Below are positions 1 through 11,239 of a DNA stretch of 64,000 nucleotides, piece by piece; the stretch's first letter is position 1; every line of letters begins with the position of its first letter. The DNA is from Erodium maritimum. Lineage: Eukaryota > Streptophyta > Magnoliopsida > Geraniales > Geraniaceae. A program made the translations under genes and the position numbers. Location: NCBI GenBank assembly GCA_963921825.1, contig OY997593.1, forward strand, positions 58,016,039 through 58,080,038, read 5' to 3'. The notes beneath the pieces were generated by a model that was given only the letters and a program-made list of their open reading frames with translations, searched no databases and was not told the origin of the DNA.

Positions 1-2
1 CC

Positions 3-1814
3 CGACTCACCTGGTCTGAGGACGCTGAATTAGCCTTCGGCGAGATCAAGCGTCGTTTGACTTCGGCACCTGTTCTCGTCCTCCCTGATTTCTCTCAATC
101 TTTTGAGTTGCATTGTGGTGCATCCAAGATGGGAATTGGCGCCGTCCTCAGTCAAAATGGTCGCCCTGTTGCCTTTTTCAGTGAGAAGTTGTCTGGTTCC
201 AAGTGTCGTTTCAGTACGTATGATGTTGAATTTTATGCTGTTGTTCGAGCTGTTAGGCACTTCCGCCATTATCTTTTTCAGAGGGAATTTATTCTGTATA
301 CTGATCATGACGCCCTTAAGCATCTGGGCAGCCATGACTAGATTTCTCATCGTCATGCTTCCTGGATTTCTTACTTGCAGCAATTTACTTTCGTGATTAA
401 GCACAAGGCGGGTGTTTCTAATCGCGTTGCAGATGCGCTGAGCAGGCGCCATGGCTTGCTGACTGATATGCGAGTCTCTGTTCCAGATTCCTTTTTGGAC
501 CTTTATGCTACTGATCCATTCTTTTCCCAGATTCTTCTCCATGTTCAGCAGGGGACACATACTGATTTTGTGTTGGAGGGAGGATTCTTATTTCGTGGTT
601 TGCAGTTATTTATCCCTGATTGCAGCCTTCTCTTGAAGATGATTCAGGAACGCCATAATGAAGGGCATGTGGGGCGTGACCGCACCTTTCAGCTCCTTGC
701 CGACTCCTATTTTTGGCCCTCCATGCACAAGGAGGTTGGTCGCTTTGTCGCTCGCTGCCGTGTGTGTCAATTGGCTAAGGGTGGGTCTACAAACGCAGGA
801 TTATACATGTCACTGCCTATTCCCACGCAACCATGGTTTGATGTGAGTATGGACTTCGTCCTTGGGCTTCCGCGTACTCAACGTGGTTTCGATTCCATTT
901 TCGTGGTGGTGGATCGTTTCTCCAAAATGGCCCATTTTATTGCCTGTAAGAAGACATCTAATGCAGTCGCCGTGGCACATCTCTACTTTCAAGATGTGTA
1001 TCACCTTCATGGGTTTCCTACTTCTATTGTTTCTGACCGTGATACTCGTTTTGTGGGGCACTTTTGGCGAAGCCTGTGGCGTTTGGTCAACACTATGCTG
1101 AACTTTAGTAGTGCATATCATCCCCAGACGGACGGTCAGACGGAGGTCGTTAATCGGTCACTTGGTAACCTTCTTCGCTGTTTGGTTGGAGATCATCCGA
1201 AGGCATGGGACCTGAAACTTCCTCAAGTTGAGTTTTCCCATAACCATGCTGTTAATCGTTCCACGGGATTCAGTCCTTTCTATGTGGTTTATGGCTTTTC
1301 GCCTAGGGGTCCTCTTGATTTACTATCTCTGCCCAGCAAGGTGCGTTCTCATGCTACTGCCGAGGAATTTGTTGGCCATTTAACTGAGGTGCATTCCTCT
1401 ACTTGTGACCATTTGGTGGCTGCTATCGCAAAGTATAAGGAGAAGCCTGATCAGAGTCGTTGTGATGTCGAGTTCGATGTGGGAGATTTTGTTTGGGCCA
1501 TCCTGACCAAGGATCGTTTCTCGGCTCGTGAATACAGTAAGCTTGCTGCCAAGAAGATTGGTTCTGTTGAAATTGTAGAGAAGATCAACCCGAACGCTTA
1601 TCGTTTGTGTCTCCCCAGCCACATTCGCACCTCTGATGTGTTCAACGTGAAACATCTTATTCCTTTTCCAGGGGATTCCTCATCTGAGGACGATGGAAGG
1701 GGTCCAGATTCGAGGGCGAATCTTCTCTACCCCGAAGGGTATGATAGAGTGCATATTGAAGATCTTTTGACAAATCGGTTAGAAAACCCGAAAATGCAGC
1801 AATGTCCGAAATGA
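3..1814 (+). pseudogene. Ty3/gypsy pol fragment: RNase H and integrase, one nonsense codon
   Basis: Frame 3 runs from base 3 to the TGA at 1812-1814, broken only by TAG at 339-341, where relatives usually have a lysine codon. The RNase H part covers roughly bases 80-450. Its usual CDAS motif reads CGAS (about 112-123), so the catalytic aspartate is replaced by glycine. The integrase zinc-binding part follows at about 640-780, with an H...H...CRVCQ arrangement. The catalytic core follows at about 840-1180, with Asp in MDFVLG, Asp in VSDRDTRF and Glu after TDGQT, so the DDE triad looks complete. The C-terminal part (about 1480-1670) has the AYRLCLPSHIRTSDVFNVKH signature. In life this enzyme would degrade the RNA template and insert the element cDNA; this copy is inactive. 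Confidence 0.88.
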
Positions 1815-2065
1815 ACGAAACCTTAGCATTTTTCGGGTCGAAACGGGTTCCTGAGCAAAACTGACTTTTTAGGGTCCGGTTCATTATTTCCTGTTTTTTG
1901 ATATTTCCTTTATTTCGAATTAGGGTTTTGGGTAGTAATTTTCTTATTGTATTAGGACTTTGGGTACTAGTTTCTCTATTTAAGCACTTGTTATTCTCCA
2001 TTGTAATTGAGATTTTATGCAATATACACAAAAAACGAGTTCTACTCAATTTCTATCTTATTCGA
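1735..2065 (+). repeat. Post-pol/LTR-like tail, second copy at 29580-30003
   Basis: Blocks such as AACCTTAGCATTTTTCGGGT, GTCCGGTTCATTATTTCCTG and ACGAGTTCTACTCAA occur in the same order and strand here and at 29620-30000. This copy lacks about 65 bp present in the other one (29729-29795). The missing piece lies between two copies of AAACTG-like sequence. Confidence 0.75.
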
Positions 2066-4142
2066 CATTCACTTAGAATCAACGAATTCGGTAAAGGATT
2101 CCTCCTTTCGCTCCGCACTCTGCATCAGGATGGTGAATCGACTTCACGAACCGACTCCATGATGGGTAAATCTCGTTAACCAAATAATAAGGTCAGTCGT
2201 ACTGATGGCCGTTGATCTTGTACTCCACGGCTAAGTCACGACCATGAAAAGCGTCCTTGAATAAGTGGTTGGCATTGAGGACATTGTTCGAGCCAGAAAT
2301 ACTGAAAAACGAATGCCAAATCCACAAATCACGGGTTATTACAATGGGGTAAGGGGTATTTATAGGTGGGAAAAAATGTTTTTTAGTGTGTGTTTATTTT
2401 AATTAAAAAAACGAGCTGCTATCTGACCATTGGGGCAACAGTTTGAATTTTTTTCACTATCACGCCACGTGTCGACGCCTGGTTGGTCCGACTGCGATTT
2501 GTGATTCACGTATCAGCGATTCACAATTATGAGTTACGATTTGTCCCACGAATCGCGAGCATTGATTTAGTGAGTCGTAAGTCGCGACTCATGCACACTA
2601 CATCATACGAGTAGCGAAGCGTACAATTCACGACTCACTAAATAATCATTTGCGATTCCCGAATCGAAATCTGATTAGGACGTTCGAAGGGATTTGAATT
2701 CACGAAATCGAATAGATTGTTGAACAATACTAATTATTCTATTTTAGAGACTATCCAAAAGAAAAAGGACAACGGAGACATTATTCTTGTGTTCGTGTAA
2801 AACTAATTTCTATATTCTCCCGCATTCCGCCTCCCCTTGTTTTTTATTCTACCACGTAAGGTTGAAGTGAAAACATCAAAAAATCTTGTGCATATTTCCC
2901 TCTTTATTTGTGTCGGATATATGTTATTGGTGAATTTGTTAAACAAAAAATAGTTATCGGTGAATTTGTACAAGTACTAGAATAAGGGGATGATATGTGA
3001 GAGTCAGGTGACGCAGAATACGATGTCAGGGTTACTTCACTCAGGCAGCCGCCAGTTAAGGAGAGATTAGACACGTGTACGACTGATCCCACGTGGGGAT
3101 AAGGCTTATGATTACGACCTGTCTTATTGGGTCTCTTGTGGGTCCCATGTCTACTGTTCTTTGTGGCAGGCAAAGACTGAGACAGTTCGGAGGGGATTGG
3201 GTACGGACGGAAGGAGGGATAGACGCTGCAACTGGATTTTGCCAAGGGGGGTTTTATATGTGTCGTGACTTGTGAGCACGTGACTTATCACATGAAGAGT
3301 TTGGGCTTTGTAGTTGGGCCTGGCTCACTTCTTTTCTAGGCCTCCAATTTCCAAGCATCACTTTCTCTCCAGACTTTGAGCTCTCCAAGTCTGTTAGTAA
3401 TTATATTCGCAGAATTGTCCACTGCGTCACAGAAACATCAACCAATCAGATCTTATAATAATATTTTCCTCAATGTAAAAATAAATAAATAGATTCCTCT
3501 TCCGATTTATGTGTAGAAATCTCCCTTCATCTCACAATCCTGTTATTTATTTTTCTTTTCTACTTTGTTCTGCAATTATTTGTTGTTCTCTTTTATGTGG
3601 CAGTCATGACATATAAGAAAAAAAAAAGTGATAAAATAAATAGAATTAGTTTGGTGAATGAAGTAGGTCTCGTTTTGTTTATAGCAACTACGATGCGGAT
3701 TGATTGGTTGGTAATCTCAAGTAGCAAGCAACCGACAGGATAGATATTCTGGTTTCCCCAGCCACATAACAAGATCCTTTCCAACTCTTCTTTTAGGCCG
3801 AAGAAAAAGATGGGTGATTTTCCAGAATACGAGTGTTTTTGCCTCCCTCTATATCCCTTTCGTTATTTTCATTCATACAATTTTAGTACTCAAATGTTAA
3901 AAGGATTGGTGTGCTACGTCACTCACCCAAACCAACTGGATTCGTTAGTATGTGGCATAATTATTTTTAGTTTCCCCTCTTTCACTTGTTATTATACATA
4001 TTTCATTCTATTCTATGTTTAACACATGAAAGATTATGGATAAACGCTCGGAGATACAAATCGATAAACGGTCACATAACATAATGCAAAAATCACGAGA
4101 ATGCTGAAAACTGAAAAGAAGTAAAATCTAAATATCGTGAGA
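2066..4142. other. Non-coding, AT-rich intergenic DNA
   Basis: I see no convincing gene. Bases 2330-2700 hold a region rich in inverted GATTCAC/GTGAATC-like words (ATTCACGACTCACTAAAT and similar), which resembles a terminal region of an old DNA transposon. Bases 2990-3300 are more GC-rich and contain a CACGTG box at 3278. The reading frames here have no family resemblance. Confidence 0.4.
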
Positions 4143-4795
4143 CTACGAAAACATGAAATCGACCAAAGGAATTAGAAGGTAGTCTTTAGGGGTCTTACTA
4201 CGGCAATAGTCGGAACCACAAATATAGCTGCTGGAGACTGCAGTGGTGTATAACTGGATTGAATACTTTCCCGCACAACCAACGGCGTTGTCTTCCCTCA
4301 AAAAATCAACAAGGGCTCCAAAAACATAAAGGTGATGGCTCCCAAAATGGTTGGGAGGTATTGTGCCGGTACTCGGTGGAAGGAACGCCACCCTATGTTC
4401 GATAAGGAAGAGGTACATGCAACCGTCGTATCGACACCGAAGATGCTCATTGGGAGTGGCGAGAGTGTTTTCCATTCTCTGCTGGTTTCCACAACGCCCT
4501 GTTCGATTGCGTAGAGCCTTCTAACTCCAATCTCGGGAAACCCAGAACCGACCGCTTCCCGAGACCCGGGAGTTAACCAGATATGATTCCTCAATACCTT
4601 CTGGACTAGGCCTTTAATTGATGTTGAAAAAAATGAGAGGCTTCGTATCTCTCTAGTTCCCACCATTCTCGTGCGTGGTAGGAAGAGACCTTCTCGTGAC
4701 AGATTGTTTCCTCTCTTGTGACGTAGAGGAGGAATGGAGATGCTCATACCGGACAGAATGTTTTCTCTCCCAGACCTACGAACCGGAAGTCTCAT
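4143..4795 (-). other. Two overlapping unassigned open frames (165 and 110 codons)
   Basis: Two long frames overlap on the minus strand: 4795-4298 and 4475-4143. Base composition here is more balanced than in the AT-rich flanks and frames stay open longer than expected. I recognise no domain in either. They could be a frameshifted coding remnant of a transposon or an organelle-derived insert. No function is proposed. Confidence 0.25.
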
Positions 4796-5142
4796 GACCC
4801 AACTTTCCCATGCTTCTTTCGGTCTATCAGAAGGGGCCCACTTTTGGGCCTCTTGGTCCGCTAAGGATCAGACCCTAGAGTCCACATAGAGGCCTCGTCC
4901 TTGCGGGCGAACATGTCTCTATCTACCTACCCTCAACAACTCTAGGGTTGTTGGGAGTTTCCCTTAATTGGGTCTTTTGATGTCTCGAGCCATCTTCGTA
5001 TGAGGTGCCTTTCCGCCTCGAGGCTTCATTTTCGCCTAGGTTGCGTCGCCCTTGCTGGTCATTGTTGGGAAGGACCGGTAGAGGATGACTACGACGACAT
5101 ACGGGTACCGCTGTTGCCGCTGATGTTTTTTTTTGTCATGGC

Positions 5143-5704
5143 TTAGGATCGGGGTACCAATAGTAGTTGTGACCGGAATGGAATTGCTATGGACGGGGGT
5201 TGAATTGTTGCCGACCGGTGTTGAATTGCGGGGGACCGGGGTGGAATTGCTGTCGACCAGTGTTGAATTGTGGGGGACCGGGGTGGAATTGTTGTGAACC
5301 GGGGTTGAATTTCAGTGGACCGGTGTTGAGTTGCAGGGGACCGGGGTTGAATTGCGGTAAAACCGAGTAGCTTTGACCCGAAAATGTGTAGAATCATTGT
5401 GTGAAATGATGGAATTGACCTAGAAAGGGATGGATTTGACCTGTGGTGAATTTCATTTTTCTACATTATTGCTACTTCTAACAAATTACAAAAATGAAAA
5501 GAAAAAAATCGAGAGTTTGAAAGTACCTGAGAAGAAACCCGGTTGCATATAGGGTGTGAAAGCGCCTGGGTTTGCGGAATTCTCACCGGGTTGCATCAAC
5601 ATGTCACAGAAGCTTCCAAGGTTATTGATGGTGAATCGGAAATCTTCCGACCTCCGTTGTTCATCATCTGATGAATGAGAACGTTGAGTTTCGTAGTTAG
5701 ACAT
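5143..5704 (-). pseudogene. Probable two-exon remnant with Gln/Pro/Gly heptad repeats, transposon-associated type
   Basis: A start at 5704 opens a 59-residue N-terminal piece (MSNYETQRSHSSDDEQ...) ending in PGFFS at a TCTCAG|GTAC donor-like site near 5526. An intron of roughly 150 bp would then lead, via an AG near 5377, into the QFNPGPP repeat exon. Low-complexity Q/N/P/G leaders of this kind are typical of plant proteins with a NAM-associated or Myb-like domain, many of them carried by PIF/Harbinger transposons. No such domain is visible here and a stop follows the repeats, so I treat it as a remnant. The exon join and the family are inference. Confidence 0.35.
5165..5365 (-). repeat. 21-22 bp tandem repeat, coding-like on the minus strand
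   Basis: The plus strand carries about nine copies of a unit like GACCGGGGTTGAATTGCNGG. Read on the minus strand in one frame, the array gives an uninterrupted series of heptapeptides of the type QFNPGPP, QFNTGRQ and QFHPGPP, until a TAG near its 3' end (about 5191-5193). Most unit spacings are multiples of three, so the repeat is probably part of a coding exon rather than a neutral minisatellite. Confidence 0.6.
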
Positions 5705-7258
5705 TTTTCGATCACCTTTTAGAGAGAGGAAGTTGGGAATGAGAGTGTGAAAGTGGAGAAAAATTAGAGAGGAGTAGGAGAATTGTTGGTGGTTTGAGAA
5801 TGAGGATTGAAGTCTTTATAGGGTTGAAATTCGGATTTAATGAATAATTATATAAAAAAATTAAGTTACTGTTTCCGACCGTTGCCAACGATCAGATATT
5901 TTTTGACCCGGTGAGGCCACATAGCACGCCATGATTGGCTGACGTGCGAATTACGGTTCGCGAACCGACGAACCATAATCATGCGTCGCGAGTTGCAGGT
6001 TGCGACCGCGACCGTGATTTAACGGTTTGTGGTTCGCAAAATCTACCCTCCACAACGCACCGACTCACGAACCGCAAACCGTAAAATTACAATTCGACGA
6101 AACGTTTGCTTACGCTTCGACGCGTTGTACGTGCTCTTAGCTTCAAACATGATCCATGGCTCGTTAATTTGGATGAGGCATTTACTACTTATTTGGCGTC
6201 GTACCTGTATCAATATTGTAATGGTTTAATTGTTGTTGGATTTGTTAAAACGGAATATAGATTGATGGTAGGTAGGTTTTCGAAATAGTGGGGTCAGGAA
6301 GGTGGCACCGACGATTGGTGTTGAGAGACACGGTGTCGGTCAAATTATGGACAGATTTCTATAATCTCAACATACCTTTACTTTGCATGAATGGTCCTCG
6401 AAGCTGACCATCTCATCCAACAACTATGAATCTTTCCGACATCGTTTCTTATCATTAAACAATCCAACATAACCAACCTACCAACCAAACCCAAAACCCC
6501 AAAAGAAACAAACAAATGGTCACTAAAGCTAATATGGTTGGTGAAGACGAGAGTTTCTTTTGTGACATGTATTTTAATTTTGGAGAGAGGGGTCTGCTTT
6601 AAAATTACATTAAGAATTTTCAATTAAAAAAATGAGATGAAGGTTGGAGAAGTGATCGGCATGTTCTTAAACAAAACTCTGAGTCTGAGATTTTTCTGTT
6701 GTCTATCGCTTCTGAATTCTTAGAATGGACATGTTCTTCTGTCATGATTACCGCTAAAAAGTCTTTTGAGTTTTCAATTGGATTCATGTGATGCTCTGTT
6801 GTTAAGGTTGTCAATGAAATATGTAGATAAATTACTAATTAATTGGCATCTTTTCTTGAAGATCAAGACTTGAGATTTGGATTAAGCTGGAAACGATGAT
6901 GACGGCCACGAGCCAAACGTGTCCTTTCCATGTGATTATGCATTCATATCTTCTTCCTCCTAACTGCTTCCATTCCAGAAGAAGAAAACTAGCTGCTGTC
7001 GGAAAGATTAAACTATGATTTAGTATTAGGATGTTTCAATGTAGACTATGTTGAAGCATGTTTCATGTACAACACATTAATTCAATTCCATAGTGGAAAC
7101 ATTTTATCATCCAATTTGATGGATCAAGTGTTTTGTATTTGTTTATTGGGAATATGTGTTTGTTGACGACAACGACATAGTATTTTTGCATGATAATAAA
7201 TCCAAAAGAAACAAAGTCGGTTTCTTGGAAGCCACTGTAGGTTCGTTCATATGTGTAG
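5705..7258. other. Non-coding DNA upstream of the TTL-type gene
   Basis: Bases 5870-6130 are rich in GGTTCGCGAACC-like words and parallel in layout the region 2330-2700. The rest (6130-7258) is ordinary AT-rich sequence. I see no supported gene. Confidence 0.4.
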
Positions 7259-7266
7259 TATATAAA
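7259..7266 (+). promoter_or_regulatory. TATA box of the TTL-type gene
   Basis: TATATAAA lies about 158 bp before the ATG at 7424. Transcription would then begin near 7290-7295, giving a 5' leader of about 130 bases. This fits a plant promoter but is not proven. Confidence 0.5.
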
Positions 7267-7423
7267 CAACACTCACTCACATGCACAATTCAACCCATCC
7301 CATTTGTTCTTTCCTTCTTCATTGGTTTTGAATTTGACCCTTTGATCCAAACTGCGTCTATTTTCTATCAGCCTCAGATTTCAGAAGATTATTACAAAGG
7401 ATAATATCGAGAGTTGGTCAAAA

Positions 7424-9912
7424 ATGGCAAAAACAGAGTCATATTCCAGAGAAACAGACCTGGGTTGTGGTTTCATGTCCCAGCTCCGCAGGACTAATTT
7501 TCCAAGAGAAGCATCTCTACCGACAGGCGGCAGCAGCAACATAACTAAGCTCCGAACCACCAAAACAAGCAACGATCCGAAGAAAGCTGAAGCTCTTAAC
7601 TCTGAGAAGCCAAGGAGTGGAGTCAGAGAAAACGTTTCCAAGCTTCCTACAGAAACAGGACGCAAGTTGATCAAGAAGCCCAGTGCAATTCATCCAAGGC
7701 CTTCAATTTCTCCTCAGAAAAGCCAGGCAAAGAGGTCTTCAGAAGCTGCAAGAAGCTCCACATCCTCCTCCAATGGTACACAGGCACCGGACATGGCTGA
7801 CGAGCAAGCTAAGGCGATCACACCTCATCAGCAATCCGTTCAAGAGGGTAGAGCCCCCGTACGGGTTACTCCGATGCCCTCCGGCCAATTGGGCAACCTG
7901 AGGACAGGCAACGGTGTCAAGGCCGTGGCTTATCATTCCAAGAACCTGCAAGATCACAGGCAGAGCTATGGTATGATGGGTAACATCATGAGGCAGTCTA
8001 GCGATGAGTTGAGGCCCAAAAAACTAGACCCCGAAATGCTTAAGTCTATGGGCAATGAGGCTTACATGAGGGGCAGCTTTGAGGAGGCCCTAGCGTTTTA
8101 TGATCGAGCAATTGCACTTGACTCCACAAACGCAGCCTATAGAAGCAATAGGAGTGCTGCTTTGATGGATCTAGGCCGCCTGATAGACGCCGTTGCTGAG
8201 TGCAAAGAGGCTATTCGTATTGACCCTCGTCATAGGCGAACCCATCATCGCCTGGCAAATCTCTATCTCAGGTATTCATAGAATTAAGGGAAAACATTGT
8301 TTCTCTTGTGTTAGGATCTGTCACAAAAGGTCGATCTCAGTTAGAAATTGCAAATGACCTTTCTGATGGGTTAGGAATCGATGTTACACCTAGGATTAAC
8401 CCATAAAACATTACATTTGTGCTCTTTTTTGTTGTCTCTCTTGTCTGAGTTTCCATTATGTCCTGCAGATTGGGAGAAGCAGAGAAAGCATTGCACCATT
8501 ATGAACAGTTGGGCTCAACTGTAGAGATGTCCAAAGCTCAGTCACTTGAGAAACAGTTCACCAGGTGTGACCATGCTAGGAGATTTGAGGAGTGGAGTAA
8601 TCTATTAGAGGAGACCCAGCTTGCAGTCTCAGCCGGAGCCGATTCATCTCCTCTGGTCTATGCAATGCAAGTCGAGGCCTTGATGAAGCTGCACAGGCAT
8701 CAAGAGGCCTATGCCATCTTCCAAAACAGACCAAATTTTGAAATTGATCAATGTACCAAGTTGTTAGGCCATGCTAAAACTGCATATCTTCTTATGGTCG
8801 CATCACAGGCTTACTTAACCTCGGGCAGGTTGGTTAAACAACTTTCTAATTATGGAGTCCTGGCATTGGCATCATCACCTACTTAACAAAAAAATCAATT
8901 TTGTTTCCAATAGGTTTGAGCACTCCGTGGAGGCAGCTCAGCATGCTGCTAAACTCGATCCAAGCAACAGTGAAGTGAGCATTGTGGTAAGCAAGGCCAG
9001 AGCAGTCTCATCTGCGAGAACAACCGGTAACTTGCTCTTCAAGGAAGGAAAATACTCGGAGGCCTGCGCAGCATACAACGAGGGGCTCCAACATGACCTA
9101 TACAACTCTGTTTTGCTATGCAACAGAGCGGCTTGTAGAGCCAAGCTAGGTCAATTAGAGAAAGCTGTTGAGGACTGCACTGCAGCGCTGAGTGTCCAGC
9201 CTTCTTACAGCAAGGCCAGGCTGAGGAGAGCTGATTGCTATTCCAAGGTTAATACCGTTACTTGATATGTTGTAATGCAAGAGCCGTTTTAGTCCCGTAC
9301 TCATCGTGATTGCTAATGTTTATTCAGATGAAGAGATGGGAAGCTTCAATCCAAGATTATCAGATGTTGAAAAGAGAGAGTCCCGGAGACGTGCAAAAGG
9401 GTTTGCATGAGGCTCAACTTCAGCTCCGGAAGCAACTAGGAGGAGAAGACATGATAGAAACCATGAACATGCCAAATCTAGTGGTGATTTACAGCAATGA
9501 GCATTTCAGACACTTGGTAGCATCACCAGGAATGTGCGTGGTGCTGTTCTGCGACAAGGCAAAGGAGAAGCAAGTGTTGAAGCCTATGCAACAAGTGTGC
9601 AAGAGATTCTCATCACTCAACTTTCTCAAGGTCAGCTCAAGATGATTAAAATCTAAAATGAGATGAAACAAATCTAAAAATCAAATGGTTAACCTTTTTT
9701 ACGTTACATCCTAAAATCAAAATGTAAAATTGATTATTGGGTTATTGCTGAATTGTCAGGTGGAGGTTGAAGAACATCCATGCATAGCTAAATCAGAAGG
9801 AGTGAGCTCAGTACCAGCGTTCAAGATATACAAGAATGGATCGCAGGTGAAGGAGCTTCCGGGAAGCAATTGCGAATTGTTAGAGAGCTCCATCAGAGTG
9901 TACAGCGGCTGA
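7424..9912 (+). CDS. TPR and thioredoxin-fold protein, TTL family (inactive thioredoxin site)
   Basis: Five exons join in frame: 7424-8271, 8469-8828, 8914-9247, 9328-9630 and 9760-9912. All introns are GT-AG (80-197 bp) and the product is 665 residues, close to the roughly 690 of known TTL proteins. Residues 1-190 are basic and low in complexity (Ser, Lys, Arg). TPR motifs lie at about 201-300 (KSMGNEAYMRGSFEEALAFY) and about 437-550 (GNLLFKEGKYSEACAAYNEG). A thioredoxin fold spans about 563-663, but its active-site position reads VVLFCDKAKEKQV, with no CxxC, so redox activity is not expected. Known TTL proteins act as scaffolds in brassinosteroid, osmotic-stress and cellulose-synthesis pathways; that role here is inferred from family. 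No frameshift or stop is visible and the gene looks intact. Confidence 0.92.
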
Positions 9913-11011
9913 AGTTGATCAATACAAAATTACAAATTCTAATTAGACAGAAAAGGCTTTTTAGAACACACTGAAATTGTCCAACTTAAAATCTGTTGCT
10001 TCGTATTGTTTTTTTTTTTTTGGGTCTGTAGACTCTGTATTGTTAATAAGTCTTTTGTGGGTTGTATGATTCGTATTACTTGAATATATATCGTCAAGTT
10101 GTTGACGAAAGTATACTTTTTCCCTTGAGGATTGTATTGCATCGGATGAGTATTATCTCAAAGATTGCAACGGCAAATCAGCCTGGATGCAGTCTCCATA
10201 CAAGTAAATAGGAGACCCAAGTAAAAATCAAATATGAACAGCTATACCTTATTTGTATAATCCAACACTCCCCCAAACTAAGGTTATAAAAACCGTTAAG
10301 TGATTGTCGGACGGCGAATACCACTGATTAGGGACTAAGCAAAATTGATGAGGACTAACCGATATGTATCTTTAATTTTTTTAATTCTTTTTAATATATA
10401 CGTAACAGTACAGATTTTTGTATTTTCATTATTAATATGTATATTCTATTGAAAATATTAAAACACAATTATTTATACATTTCTAGTATCTACTCCCTCA
10501 TCTTTTTACGCTTCTAGCCTACTTCACCTTTCTTACAGAGTAACCTTAGCTAAAAAGCTAAAATCTCTAAAAAAAAAAAGTCTACTACCGAAACCCTTTC
10601 TTTGCTTCTTCCAAACTTTATTTTCTGCTCTTTGGAACGACTACAAGGTATGGAGTTAGGTAGATTCGGGTGTGTCGGCCAAGAAAATGTTGTCGCCGAT
10701 CCTACACGGGAGCTCATTCTTTGGAAGGTCGTCAGCATATGTCGACTCGGGCGTCGATTGCCCCGACTTGATCGCCTGACCATACTTTTTTTGGATAAGC
10801 TCGAAAAATTTTATTAGGAAAAAAAATTAGATTCAAGGAGGATCTAACTAAAGACAACTATTACATGGGAGCTCTCAAAAGGAGTTGCGGGAACAAAACC
10901 CGAAACAAAAACCAAAATGGAGTATAAAATCAACCATCAGTGACCCATTCTTTAGCTTCCGAAGTCAAGTTCGGATCATCAAAAGCTATAGCTAATGCTT
11001 CAGAACATTAA
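9913..11011. other. Downstream region with a reversed LINE-like tail
   Basis: The TTL 3' flank is AT-rich, with no clear gene. At about 10785-10860 the minus strand reads as a LINE-type 3' end (AATAAAATTTTTCGAGC then TTATCCAAAAAAAG), so 10785-11010 is probably a short reversed non-LTR fragment. Bases 10550-10783 have an open minus frame of low complexity that I do not call a gene. Confidence 0.35.
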
Positions 11012-11239
11012 ATAGTTTACTATCTCTCTTTCCTTTGCTCTGACCTCTCTCTAAAAAAGTCCCCTAACCCTAGCTCTTTCTCTTCCGCCGCCGACGGCAC
11101 TCCTCGTCGGCTTACCTGGTCAGGATGTCGCCGGTGGCCCTCTTCCTTCCTTCCTTCTTCTCCCATTACCTTTTTGTTTCTCCTCTATTTTGGGCTATTG
11201 ACCTTCCGAGCTTTACAACCTTCTCCTTCCCCCACTTCC
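11012..11239 (+). mobile_element. LINE-like carrier, 5' piece
   Basis: A pyrimidine-rich leader (CCTAACCCTAGCTCTTTCTC, then CCGCCGCCGACGG) ends at the CTTCC target duplication of element A. The sequence resumes at 22118. Such leaders are typical of plant LINE 5' ends. Continuity across element A is supported by the duplicated CTTCC at 11235-11239 and 22118-22122. Confidence 0.45.

Larger units (their letters stand above)
1..2065 (+). mobile_element. 3' end of a Ty3/gypsy LTR retrotransposon (continues to the left)
   Basis: The stretch enters the window inside the reverse transcriptase/RNase H region, continues through integrase and ends in about 250 bp of AT-rich sequence after the last pol codon. 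That AT-rich tail recurs at 29580-30003, which marks it as part of the element (post-pol region or LTR). The LTR boundary and target duplication are not visible to me. The integrase C-terminus does not resemble the Tekay-like elements elsewhere in this window, so it is a separate lineage. Being Ty3/gypsy is seen from domain order RT/RNase H then integrase; the exact clade is not determined. Confidence 0.85.

Noticed and set aside
2904..3245. 113-codon minus frame
   Set aside because: Low complexity (Ser, Pro, Thr), no recognised motif, in a region that looks regulatory or repeat-derived.
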